From NCBI GenBank assembly GCA_948099385.1, contig CANUEZ040000209.1, forward strand, positions 1,364,001-1,428,000: a DNA stretch of 64,000 nt. Reading direction: 5' to 3'. This document shows positions 15,201-26,576 of this stretch, in pieces. Source of the DNA: Fasciola hepatica. Taxonomy: Eukaryota > Platyhelminthes > Trematoda > Plagiorchiida > Fasciolidae. Made by a program: the position numbers and the translations under genes. The notes below the pieces were generated by a model, which saw nothing but the letters and a program-made list of their open reading frames with translations, searched no databases and was not told where the DNA came from. Positions within the stretch are counted from its first letter, which is position 1. Each line of letters starts with the position of its first letter.

Positions 15201-18169
15201 TTATGAACAATCCCCACACAGATTGCTCATACAATGCAATGGAGCAGTATCAGAGTAGATTTGTATAATATGATTCTCCATGCAGCTTGAACACTGAACT
15301 GACCATAGAAAATGATGGAAGCACTGTACAGCTGTTTGATCCGCTAAGGGAATCATGAGCATTGCACATGGACAGAGCCCACACGGGGACACGAAAAGGG
15401 TTGGGGTGAACGATTGTCAGTCGAACACCCAAACCACAAGGCTATCCGATATGGGTCTCAACGCTTTGTTCAACAGATACACTACATCATATAGCACAAT
15501 CCCCAAATTGGCTTCGGCTTTCGCTTTCGCTTTGAACGGTAACAATCAAATTCTCGCACACCGATCCAATCCTATGTGCCATCACTTTTCTATTTATGGG
15601 CCTAAGTAAAACCAAGGCATTCCCTTATGAACAATCCACACACAGATTGCTTATACAATGCAATAGAGCAGTAGCAGAGTAGATTTGTATAATATGATTC
15701 TCCATGCAGCTTGAACACTGAACTGACCATTGAAAATGATGGAAGCACTGTACAGCTGTTTGATCCGCTAGGGGAATCATGAGCATTGCACATGGACAGA
15801 GCCCACTCGGAGACACGAACAAGGGTTGGGGTGAACGAATGTCAGTCGAACACCCAAACCACAAGGCTATCCGATATGGGTCTGAACGCTTTGTTCAACA
15901 GATTCACTACATCATATAGCACAATCCCCAAATTGGCTTCGGCTTTCGCTTTCGCTTTGAACGGTAACAATCAAATTCTCGCACACAGATCCAATCCTGT
16001 GTTCCATCACTTCTCTATTTATGGGCCTAAGTAAAACCAAGGCATTCCCTTATGAACAATCCCCACACAGATTGCTCATACAATGCAATAGAGCAGTCGC
16101 AGAGTAGATTTGTATAATATGATTCTCCATGCAGCTTGAATACTGAACTGACCATTGAAAATGATGGAAGCACTGTACAGCTGTTTGATCCGCTAAGGGA
16201 ATCATGAGCATTGCACATGGACAGAGCCCACACGGGGACACGAAAAGGGTTGGGGTGAACGATTGTCAGTCGAACACCCAAACCACAAGGCTATCCGATA
16301 TGGGTCTGAACGCTTCGTTCAACAGATACAATACATGATATAGCACAATCCCCAAATTGGCTTCGGCTTTCGCTTTCGCTTTGAACGGTAACGACCAAAT
16401 TCTCGCACACCGATCCAATCCTATGTGCCATCACTTCTCTATTTATGGGCCTAAGTAAAACCAAGACATTCCCTTATGAACAATCCCCACACAGATTGCT
16501 CATACAATGCAATGGAGCAGTATCAGAGTAGATTTGTATAATATGATTCTCCATGCAGCTTGAACACTGAACTGACCATAGAAAATGATGGAAGCACTGT
16601 ACAGCTGTTTGATCCGCTAAGGGAATCATGAGCATTGCACATGGACAGAGCCCACACGGGGACACGAAAAGGGTTGGGGTGAACGATTGTCAGTCGAACA
16701 CCCAAACCACAAGGCTATCCGATATGGGTCTCAACGCTTTGTTCAACAGATACACTACATCATATAGCACAATCCCCAAATTGGCTTCGGCTTTCGCTTT
16801 CGCTTTGAACGGTAACAATCAAATTCTCGCACACCGATCCAATCCTATGTGCCATCACTTCTCTATTTATGGGCCTAAGTAAAACCAAGGCATTCCCTTA
16901 TGAACAATCCACACACAGATTGCTTATACAATGCAATAGAGCAGTAGCAGAGTAGATTTGTATAATATGATTCTCCATGCAGCTTGAACACTGAACTGAC
17001 CATTGAAAATGATGGAAGCACTGTACAGCTGTTTGATCCGCTAAGGGAACCATGAGCATTGCACATGGACAGAGCCCACTCGGAGACACGAAAAGGGTTG
17101 GGGTGAACGAATGTCAGTCGAACACCCAAACCACAAGGCTATCCGATATGGGTCTGAACGCTTTGTTCAACAGATTCACTACATCATATAGCACAATCCC
17201 CAAATTGGCTTCGGCTTTCGCTTTCGCTTTGAACGGTAACAATCAAATTCTCGCACACAGATCCAATCCTATGTGCCATCACTTCTCTATTTATGGGCCT
17301 AAGTAAAACCAAGGCATTCCCTTATGAACAATCCCCACACAGATTGCTCATACAATGCAATAGAGCAGTCGCAGAGTAGATTTGTATAATATGATTCTCC
17401 ATGCAGCTTGAATACTGAACTGACCATTGAAAATGATGGAAGCACTGTACAGCTGTTTGATCCGCTAAGGGAATCATGAGCATTGCACATGGACAGAGCC
17501 CACACGGGGACACGAAAAGGGTTGGGGTGAACGATTGTCAGTCGAACACCCAAACCACAAGGCTATCCGATATGGGTCTGAACGCTTCGTTCAACAGATA
17601 CAATACATGATATAGCACAATCCCCAAATTGGCTTCGGCTTTCGCTTTCGCTTTGAACGGTAACGACCAAATTCTCGCACACCGATCCAATCCTATGTGC
17701 CATCACTTCTCTATTTATGGGCCTAAGTAAAACCAAGACATTCCCTTATGAACAATCCCCACACAGATTGCTCATACAATGCAATGGAGCAGTATCAGAG
17801 TAGATTTGTATAATATGATTCTCCATGCAGCTTGAACACTGAACTGACCATAGAAAATGATGGAAGCACTGTACAGCTGTTTGATCCGCTAAGGGAATCA
17901 TGAGCATTGCACATGGACAGAGCCCACACGGGGACACGAAAAGGGTTGGGGTGAACGATTGTCAGTCGAACACCCAAACCACAAGGCTATCCGATATGGG
18001 TCTCAACGCTTTGTTCAACAGATACACTACATCATATAGCACAATCCCCAAATTGGCTTCGGCTTTCGCTTTCGCTTTGAACGGTAACAATCAAATTCTC
18101 GCACACCGATCCAATCCTATGTGCCATCACTTCTCTATTTATGGGCCTAAGTAAAACCAAGGCATTCCC

Positions 18170-18594
18170 TTATGAACAATCCACACACAGATTGCTTATA
18201 CAATGCAATAGAGCAGTAGCAGAGTAGATTTGTATAATATGATTCTCCATGCAGCTTGAACACTGAACTGACCATTGAAAATGATGGAAGCACTGTACAG
18301 CTGTTTGATCCGCTAAGGGAACCATGAGCATTGCACATGGACAGAGCCCACTCGGAGACACGAACAAGGGTTGGGGTGAACGAATGTCAGTCGAACACCC
18401 AAACCACAAGGCTATCCGATATGGGTCTGAACGCTTTGTTCAACAGATTCACTACATCATATAGCACAATCCCCAAATTGGCTTCGGCTTTCGCTTTCGC
18501 TTTGAACGGTAACGACCAAATTCTCGCACACCGATCCAATCCTATGTGCCATCACTTCTCTATTTATGGGCCTAAGTAAAACCAAGACATTCCC
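18170..18594. repeat. Hybrid monomer, class D with a third-position 3' end
   Basis: This monomer is class D through AACCATGAG, CACTCGGAG and the AGATTCACTAC allele (about 18446-18455). It then changes to TAACGACC (18510-18517), CACCGATCC, ATGTGCC and a following AAGACATTCCC, the alleles that normally end a third-position monomer. The next monomer is class F. As at 14777, one monomer has been lost. Here the junction lies further 3', between about 18456 and 18513, so this is a separate exchange event from the one at 14777. Confidence 0.75.
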
Positions 18595-21500
18595 TTATGA
18601 ACAATCCCCACACAGATTGCTCATACAATGCAATGGAGCAGTATCAGAGTAGATTTGTATAATATGATTCTCCATGCAGCTTGAACACTGAACTGACCAT
18701 AGAAAATGATGGAAGCACTGTACAGCTGTTTGATCCGCTAAGGGAATCATGAGCATTGCACATGGACAGAGCCCACACGGGGACACGAAAAGGGTTGGGG
18801 TGAACGATTGTCAGTCGAACACCCAAACCACAAGGCTATCCGATATGGGTCTCAACGCTTTGTTCAACAGATACACTACATCATATAGCACAATCCCCAA
18901 ATTGGCTTCGACTTTCGCTTTCGCTTTGAACGGTAACAATCAAATTCTCGCACACCGATCCAATCCTATGTGCCATCACTTCTCTATTTATGGGCCTAAG
19001 TAAAACCAAGGCATTCCCTTATGAACAATCCACACACAGATTGCTTATACAATGCAATAGAGCAGTAGCAGAGTAGATTTGTATAATATGATTCTCCATG
19101 CAGCTTGAATACTGAACTGACCATTGAAAATGATGGAAGCACTGTACAGCTGTTTGATCCGCTAAGGGAACCATGAGCATTGCACATGGACAGAGCCCAC
19201 TCGGAGACACGAACAAGGGTTGGGGTGAACGAATGTCAGTCGAACACCCAAACCACAAGGCTATCCGATATGGGTCTGAACGCTTTGTTCAACAGATTCA
19301 CTACATCATATAGCACAATCCCCAAATTGGCTTCGGCTTTCGCTTTCGCTTTGAACGGTAACAATCAAATTCTCGCACACAGATCCAATCCTGTGTTCCA
19401 TCACTTCTCTATTTATGGGCCTAAGTAAAACCAAGGCATTCCCTTATGAACAATCCCCACACAGATTGCTCATACAATGCAATAGAGCAGTCGCAGAGTA
19501 GATTTGTATAATATGATTCTCCATGCAGCTTGAACACTGAACTGACCATTGAAAATGATGGAAGCACTGTACAGCTGTTTGATCCGCTAAGGGAATCATG
19601 AGCATTGCACATGGACAGAGCCCACACGGGGACACGAACAAGGGTTGGGGTGAACGATTGTCAGTCGAACACCCAAACCACAAGGCTATCCGATATGGGT
19701 CTGAACGCTTCGTTCAACAGATACAATACATGATATAGCACAATCCCCAAATTGGCTTCGGCTTTCGCTTTCGCTTTGAACGGTAACGACCAAATTCTCG
19801 CACACCGATCCAATCCTATGTGCCATCACTTCTCTATTTATGGGCCTAAGTAAAACCAAGACATTCCCTTATGAACAATCCCCACACAGATTGCTCATAC
19901 AATGCAATGGAGCAGTATCAGAGTAGATTTGTATAATATGATTCTCCATGCAGCTTGAACACTGAACTGACCATAGAAAATGATGGAAGCACTGTACAGC
20001 TGTTTGATCCGCTAAGGGAATCATGAGCATTGCACATGGACAGAGCCCACACGGGGACACGAAAAGGGTTGGGGTGAACGAATGTCAGTCGAACACCCAA
20101 ACCACAAGGCTATCCGATATGGGTCTCAACGCTTTGTTCAACAGATACACTACATCATATAGCACAATCCCCAAATTGGCTTCGGCTTTCGCTTTCGCTT
20201 TGAACGGTAACAATCAAATTCTCGCACACCGATCCAATCCTATGTGCCATCACTTCTCTATTTATGGGCCTAAGTAAAACCAAGGCATTCCCTTATGAAC
20301 AATCCACACACAGATTGCTTATACAATGCAATAGAGCAGTAGCAGAGTAGATTTGTATAATATGATTCTCCATGCAGCTTGAACACTGAACTGACCATTG
20401 AAAATGATGGAAGCACTGTACAGCTGTTTGATCCGCTAAGGGAACCATGAGCATTGCACATGGACAGAGCCCACTCGGAGACACGAACAAGGGTTGGGGT
20501 GAACGAATGTCAGTCGAACACCCAAACCACAAGGCTATCCGATATGGGTCTGAACGCTTCGTTCAACAGATTCACTACATCATATAGCACAATCCCCAAA
20601 TTGGCTTCGGCTTTCGCTTTCGCTTTGAACGGTAACAACCAAATTCTCGCACACCGATCCCATCCTATGTTCCATCACTTCTCTATTTATGGGCCTAAGT
20701 AAAACCGAGGCATTCCCTTATGAACAATCCCCACACAGATAGCTCATACAATGCAATGGAGCAGTATCAGAGTAGATTTGTATAATATGATTCTCCATGC
20801 AGCTTGAATACTGAACTGACCATTGAAAATGATGGAAGCACTGTACAGCTGTTTGATCCGCTAAGGGAATCATGAGCATTGCACATGGACAGAGCCCACA
20901 CGGGGACACGAACAAGGGTTGGGGTGAACGATTGTCAGTCGAACATCCAAACCACAAGGCTATCCGATATGGGTCTGAACGCTTTGTTCAACAGATACAA
21001 TACATGATATAGCACAATCCCCAAATTGGCTTCGGCTTTCGCTTTCGCTTTGAAAGGTAACGACCAAATTCTCGCACACCGATCCAATCCTATGTGCCAT
21101 CACTTCTCTATTTATGGGCCTAAGTAAAACCAAGGCATTCCCTTATGAACAATCCCCACACAGATTGATCATACAATGCAATAGAGCAGTGGCAGAGTAG
21201 ATTTGTTTAATATGATTCTCCATGCAGCTTGAACACTGAACTGACCATTGAAAATGATGGAAGCACTGTACAGCGGTATGATCCGCTAAGGGAATCATGA
21301 GCATTGCACATGGACAGAGCCCACTCGGAGACACGAACAAGGGTTGGGGTGAACGATTGTCAGTCGAACACCCAAACCACAAGGCTATCCGATATGGGTC
21401 TGAACGCTTCGTTCAACAGATTCACTACATCATATAGCACAATCCCCAAATTGGCTTCGGCTTTCGCTTTCGCTTTGAACGGTAACAATCAAATTCTCGC

Positions 21501-21825
21501 ACACAGATCCAATCCTGTGTTCCATCACTTCTCTATTTATGGGCCTAAGTAAAACCAAGGCATTCCCTTATGAACAATCCCCACACAGATTGCTCATACA
21601 ATGCAATAGAGCAGTGGCAGAGTAGATTTGTATAATATGATTCTCCATGCAGCTTGAACACTGAACTGACCATTGAAAATGATGGAAGCACTGTACAGCT
21701 GTTTGATCCGCTAAGGGAATCATGAGCATTGCACATGGACAGAGCCCACACGGGGACACGAACAAGGGTTGGGGTGAACGATTGTCAGTCGAACACCCAA
21801 ACCACAAGGCTATCCGATATGGGTC

Positions 21826-21840
21826 TGAACGCTTCGTTCA
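21826..21840. other. Perfect short inverted repeat TGAACG/CGTTCA
   Basis: TGAACG, a CTT spacer and CGTTCA form a 15-bp dyad in the allele TGAACGCTTCGTTCA. It is present in many monomers, especially right of 31 kb. In the alternative alleles (TGAACGCTTTGTTCA, TCAACGCTTTGTTCA, GCTTTGAACAACAG) the dyad is weakened or lost. The dyad may be a protein site or a small cruciform, or it may mean nothing. Only the symmetry is seen. Confidence 0.6.
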
Positions 21841-21876
21841 ACAGATACACTACATCATATAGCACAATCCCCAAAT

Positions 21877-21900
21877 TGGCTTCGGCTTTCGCTTTCGCTT
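21877..21900 (+). repeat. Four-copy xxGCTT hexamer microrepeat inside the monomer
   Basis: TGGCTT, CGGCTT, TCGCTT and TCGCTT stand in tandem, a pyrimidine-biased stretch that leads directly into GAACGG. The same four hexamers are present in every monomer I read. They show only point changes such as GGCTTTGGC, GGCTTAGAC, TCGGTTTGG and TTGGCTTTG. All monomer length changes are accounted for at other sites, so the hexamer number appears constant across about 151 copies. Confidence 0.85.
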
Positions 21901-21909
21901 TGAACGGTA
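21893..21909 (+). promoter_or_regulatory. CENP-B-box-like 17-mer (candidate protein-binding site)
   Basis: The 17-mer TTTCGCTTTGAACGGTA sits at the same place in most monomers; this is the copy in the reference monomer. Against the published core NTTCGNNNNANNCGGGN it matches 7 of 9 fixed positions: TTCG and CGG match, the central A is G and the last G is T. It is therefore not a canonical box. It is altered in the cassette copies near 59.2, 60.5, 62.2 and 63.4 kb and by GTACAGTAAC at about 51149 and 52841. Binding by a CENP-B-like protein is speculation. Confidence 0.3.
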
Positions 21910-24305
21910 ACAATCAAATTCTCGCACACAGATCCAATCCTGTGTTCCATCACTTCTCTATTTATGGGCCTAAGTAAAACCAAGGCATTCCCTTATGAAC
22001 AATCACCACACAGATTGCTCATACAATGCAATAGAGCAGTGGCAGAGTAGATTTGTATAATATGATTCTCCATGCAGCTTGAACACTGAACTGACCATTG
22101 AAAATGATGGAAGCACTGTACAGCTGTTTGATCCGCTAGGGGAATCATGAGCATTGCACATGGACAGAGCCCACTCGGAGACACGAACAAGGGTTGGGGT
22201 GAACGAATGTCAGTCGAACACCCAAACCACAAGGCTATCCGAAATGGGTCTGAACGCTTTGTTCAACAGATACACTACATCATATGGCACAATCCCCAAA
22301 TTGGCTTCGGCTTTCCCTTTCGCTTTGAACGGTAACAATCAAATTCTCGCACACAGATCCAATCCTGTGTTCCATCACTTCTCTATTTATGGGCCTAAGT
22401 AAAACCAAGGCATTCCCTTATGAACAATCCCCACACAGATTGCTCATACAATGCAATGGAGCAGTGGCAGAGTAGATTTGTATAATATGATTCTCCATGC
22501 AGCTTGAACACTGAACTGACCATTGAAAATGATGGAAGCACTGTACAGCTGTTTGATCCGCTAAGGGAATCATGAGCATTGCACATGGACAGAGCCCACA
22601 CGGGGACACGAACAAGGGTTGGGGTGAACGATTGTCAGTCGAACACCCAAACCACAAGGCTATCCGATATGGGTCTGAACGCTTTGTTCAACAGATTCAC
22701 TACATCATATAGCACAATCCCCAAATTGGCTTCGGCTTTCGCTTTCGCTTTGAACGGTAACAACCAAATTCTCGCACATCGATCCAGTCCTATGTTCCAT
22801 CACTTCTCTATTTATGGGCCTAAGTAAAACCAAGGCATTCCCTTATGAACAATCCCCACACAGATTGCTCATACAATGCAATGGAGCAGTATCAGAGTAG
22901 ATTTGTATAATATGATTCTCCATGCAGCTTGAATACTGAACTGACCATTGAAAATGATGGAAGCACTGTACAGCTGTTTGATCCGCTAAGGGAATCATGA
23001 GCATTGCACATGGACAGAGCCCACACGGGGACACGAAAAGGGTTGGGGTGAACGATTGTCAGTCGAACACCCAAACCACAAGGCTATCCGATATGGGTCT
23101 GAACGCTTTGAACAACAGATACAATACATGATATAGCACAATCCCCAAATTGGCTTTGGCTTTCGCTTTCGCTTTGAACGGTAACAATCAAATTCTCGCA
23201 CACAGATCCAATCCTGTGTTCCATCACTTCTCTATTTATGGGCCTAAGTAAAACCAAGGCATTCCCTTATGAACAATCCCCACACAGATTGCTCATACAA
23301 TGCAATGGAGCAGTATCAGAGTAGATTTGTACAATATGATTCTCCATGCAGCTTGAATACTGAACTGACCATTGAAAATGATGGAAGCACTGTACAGCTG
23401 TTTGATCCGCTAAGGGAATCATGAGCATTGCACATGGACAGAGCCCACACGGGGACACGAAAAGGGTTGGGGTGAACGATTGTCAGTCGAACACCCAAAC
23501 CACAAGGCTATCCGATATGGGTCTGAACGCTTTGTTCAACAGATTCACTACATCATATAGCACAATCCCCAAATTGGCTTCGGCTTTCGATTTCGCTTTG
23601 AACGATAGCAACGAAATTCTCGCACACCGATCCAATCCTATGTTCCATCACTTCTCTATTTATGGGCCTAAGTAAAACCAAGGCATTCCCTTATGAACAA
23701 TCCACACAGATTGCTCATACAATGCAATAGAGCAGTAGCAGAGTAGATTTGTATAATATGATTCTCCATGCAGCTTGAACACTGAACTGACCATTGAAAA
23801 TGATGGAAGCACTGTACAGCTGTTTGATCCGCTAAGGGAATCATGAGCATTGCACATGGACAGAGCCCACACGGGGACACGAAAAGGGTTGGGGTGAACG
23901 ATTGTCAGTCGAACACCCAAACCACAAGGCTATCCGATATGGGTCTGAACGCTTTGAACAACATATACAATACATGATATAGCACAATCCCCAAATTGGC
24001 TTCGGCTTTCGCTTTCGCTTTGAACGGTAACAACCAAATTCTCGCACACCGATCCAATCCTATGTTCCATCACTTCTCTATTTATGGGCCTAAGTAAAAC
24101 CAAGGCATTCCCTTATGAACAATCCCCACACAGATTGCTCATACAATGCAATAGAGCAGTATCAGAGTAGATTTGTACAATATGATTCTCCATGCAGCTT
24201 GAATACTGAACTGACCATTGAAAATGATGGAAGCACTGTACAGCTGTTTGATCCGCTAAGGGAATCATGAGCATTGCACATGGACAGAGCCCACACGGGG
24301 ACACG

Positions 24306-25305
24306 AAAAGGGTTGGGGTGAACGAATGTCAGTCGAACACCCAAACCACAAGGCTATCCGATATGGGTCTCAACGCTTTGTTCAACAGATTCACTACATC
24401 ATATAGCACAATCCCCAAATTGGCTTCGGCTTTCGCTTTCGCTTTGAACGGTAACAATCAAATTCTCGCACACAGATCCAATCCTGTGTTCCATCACTTT
24501 TCAATTTATGAGCCTAATTAAAACCAAGGCATTCCCTTATGAACAATCCCCACACAGATTGCTCATACAATGCAATGGAGCAGTATCAGAGTAGATTTGT
24601 ATAATATGATTCTCCATGCAGCTTGAATACTGAACTGACCATTGAAAATGATGGAAGCACTGTACAGCTGTTTGATCCGCTAAGGGAATCATGAGCATTG
24701 CACATGGACAGAGCCCACACGGGGACACGAACAAGGGTTGGGGTGAACGATTGTCAGTCGAACACCCAAACCACAAGGCTATCCGATATGGGTCTGAACG
24801 CTTCGTTCAACAGATACACTACATCATATAGCACAATCCCCAAATTGGCTTCGGCTTTCGGTTTGGCTTTGATCGGTAACAATCAAATTATCGCACACCG
24901 ATCCAATCCTATGTGCCATCACTTCTCTATTTATGGGCCTAAGTAAAACCAAGGCATTCCCTTATGAACAATCCACACAGATTGATCATACAATGCAATA
25001 GAGCAGTGGCAGAGTAGATTTGTATAATATGATTCTCCATGCAGCTTGAACACTGAACTGACCATTGAAAATGATGGAAGCACTGTACAGCTGTTTGATC
25101 CGCTAAAGGAATCATGAGCATTGCACATGGACAGAGCCCACACGGAGACACGAACAAGGGTTGGGGTGAACGAATGTCAGTCGAACACCCAAACCACAAG
25201 GCTATCCGATATGGGTCTGAACGCTTTGTTCAACAGATTCACTACATCATATAGCACAATCCCCAAATTGGCTTCGGCTTTCGCTTTCGCTTTGAACGGT
25301 AACAA
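24306..25305. repeat. ~1-kb duplicated block, copy 1
   Basis: The block begins late in the monomer at 24113 and extends through 24537 into 24962. It carries unusual alleles in order: TTTTCAATTTATGAGCC, then TCGGTTTGGCTTTGATCGG, then AGATTGATCATAC with GCTAAAGGAATC and CACACGGAGAC. The same series occurs 1271 bp later. By eye the two copies are almost identical apart from one missing A at 25793. Edges are approximate. Confidence 0.82.
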
Positions 25306-25576
25306 TCAAATTCTCGCACACAGATCCAATCCTGCGTTCCATCACTTCTCTATTTATGGGCCTAAGTAAAACCAAGGCATTCCCTTATGAACAATCACCA
25401 CACAGATTGCTCATACAATGCAATAGAGCAGTGGCAGAGTAGATTTGTATAATCTGATCCTCCATGCAGCTTGAACACTGAACTGACCATTGAAAATGAT
25501 GGAAGCACTGTACAGCTGTTTGATCCGCTAAGGGAATCATGAGCATTGCACATGGACAGAGCCCACACGGGGACAC

Positions 25577-26576
25577 GAAAAGGGTTGGGGTGAACGATTG
25601 TCAGTCGAACACCCAAACCACAAGGCTATCCGATATGGGTCTCAACGCTTTGTTCAACAGATTCACTACATCATATAGCACAATCCCCAAATTGGCTTCG
25701 GCTTTCGCTTTCGCTTTGAACGGTAACAATCAAATTCTCGCACACAGATCCAATCCTGTGTTCCATCACTTTTCAATTTATGAGCCTAATTAAACCAAGG
25801 CATTCCCTTATGAACAATCCCCACACAGATTGCTCATACAATGCAATGGAGCAGTATCAGAGTAGATTTGTATAATATGATTCTCCATGCAGCTTGAATA
25901 CTGAACTGACCATTGAAAATGATGGAAGCACTGTACAGCTGTTTGATCCGCTAAGGGAATCATGAGCATTGCACATGGACAGAGCCCACACGGGGACACG
26001 AACAAGGGTTGGGGTGAACGATTGTCAGTCGAACACCCAAACCACAAGGCTATCCGATATGGGTCTGAACGCTTCGTTCAACAGATACACTACATCATAT
26101 AGCACAATCCCCAAATTGGCTTCGGCTTTCGGTTTGGCTTTGATCGGTAACAATCAAATTATCGCACACCGATCCAATCCTATGTGCCATCACTTCTCTA
26201 TTTATGGGCCTAAGTAAAACCAAGGCATTCCCTTATGAACAATCCACACAGATTGATCATACAATGCAATAGAGCAGTGGCAGAGTAGATTTGTATAATA
26301 TGATTCTCCATGCAGCTTGAACACTGAACTGACCATTGAAAATGATGGAAGCACTGTACAGCTGTTTGATCCGCTAAAGGAATCATGAGCATTGCACATG
26401 GACAGAGCCCACACGGAGACACGAACAAGGGTTGGGGTGAACGAATGTCAGTCGAACACCCAAACCACAAGGCTATCCGATATGGGTCTGAACGCTTTGT
26501 TCAACAGATTCACTACATCATATAGCACAATCCCCAAATTGGCTTCGGCTTTCGCTTTCGCTTTGAACGGTAACAA
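25577..26576. repeat. ~1-kb duplicated block, copy 2
   Basis: This is the copy of the block at 24306-25305, offset by 1271 bp (three monomers), with the 1-bp loss at 25793. After about 26576 the sequence changes to AACAACC, CACCGATCTAATCC and GGGTCTAAG. Copy 1 instead continues with AACAATC and CCTGCGTTCC. The CCTGCGTTCC allele reappears one monomer later at about 27026, suggesting that one monomer was inserted next to the duplicated block. Confidence 0.82.

Larger units (their letters stand above)
10956..20717. repeat. Satellite domain B, monomers 26-48, class-ordered trimers with missing members
   Basis: Anchors: 10956, 11381, 11805, 12229, 12654, 13079, 13503, 13928, 14353, 14777, 15201, 15625, 16050, 16474, 16898, 17322, 17746, 18170, 18595, 19019, 19444, 19869, 20293. 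Three classes alternate. Class F has AAGACATTCCC just before its anchor and CCATAGAAAATG (11805, 13079, 14353, 15201, 16474, 17746, 18595, 19869). Class D has AATCCACACACAG and TTGCTTATAC (12229, 13503, 14777, 15625, 16898, 18170, 19019, 20293). The third position holds either T, with AGTCGCAG (16050, 17322, 19444, also 11381), or G, with CATACGATGC and GCGGTATG (12654, 13928). The order is F-D-third, except that the third member is absent after 14777 and after 18170. All monomers are 424 or 425 bp. Confidence 0.9.
21568..21992. repeat. Representative 425-bp satellite monomer
   Basis: This copy carries the common allele at nearly every variable site and serves as a reference map. From the anchor: the 2-bp indel site at 21575-21587; a TATAATATGA stretch at 21631-21640; the CATGCAG site that becomes PstI in some copies at 21646-21652; the 8-bp palindrome ACAGCTGT at 21695-21702; the first CpG at 21709; three G-runs at 21752-21755, 21766-21768 and 21771-21774; the 1-bp indel site at 21759-21768; the inverted repeat TGAACG/CGTTCA at 21826-21840; a four-copy xxGCTT hexamer repeat at 21877-21900; a CENP-B-box-like 17-mer at 21893-21909; the inverted repeat CACAG/CTGTG at 21927-21944. 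It has 13 CpGs between 21709 and 21924 and none elsewhere. The start phase is arbitrary. Confidence 0.95.
20718..23690. repeat. Satellite domain C, monomers 49-55, mainly 425-bp copies
   Basis: Anchors: 20718, 21143, 21568, 21993, 22418, 22843, 23267. The first five monomers are 425 bp; the last two are 424 bp and carry CGAAAAGGG. The class order of domain B ends here. The AGTGGCAG allele dominates, and copies at 21568 and 22418 are close relatives (850-bp spacing). Single oddities include TTTGTTTAATATG at 21206, GCTTTGAACAACAG at 23105, and GAACGATAGCAACG at 23602, which alters the otherwise conserved GAACGGTAAC motif. The last monomer without any 2-bp-short neighbour to its left ends at 23690. 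Confidence 0.88.

Noticed and set aside
12229..20717. A strict eight-monomer (3+3+2) HOR
   Set aside because: Class spacing fits 3,3,2,3,3,2,3. However, the third-position classes do not repeat at lag eight (G at 12654 against T at 16050, and a different monomer at 20718 against T at 17322), and the two short steps have different crossover points.
21631..21640. TATAATATGA as a TATA box or bacterial -10 element
   Set aside because: A single AT-rich word in a repeat without any transcription unit, start element or -35 partner. It is expected by chance in such sequence.
21766..21774. Telomere-like GGGTTGGGG
   Set aside because: It is a single non-tandem occurrence per monomer and no telomeric hexamer or heptamer array is present.
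21785..21825. Pol III promoter-like boxes on the minus strand (TAGCCTTGTGG as A box, GTTCGACT as B-box core)
   Set aside because: The two boxes are only about five bases apart, whereas tRNA-type promoters need about 30-40 or more. The B box matches only its core, and no tRNA fold or T-run terminator follows.
21568..21992. Monomer as an internal dimer of two ~212-bp subunits
   Set aside because: Apart from a shared ACAATCCCCA word about 289 bp apart, and short GAACAC and TGGA-type words, the halves do not align. The two-nucleosome length is not matched by internal sequence repetition.
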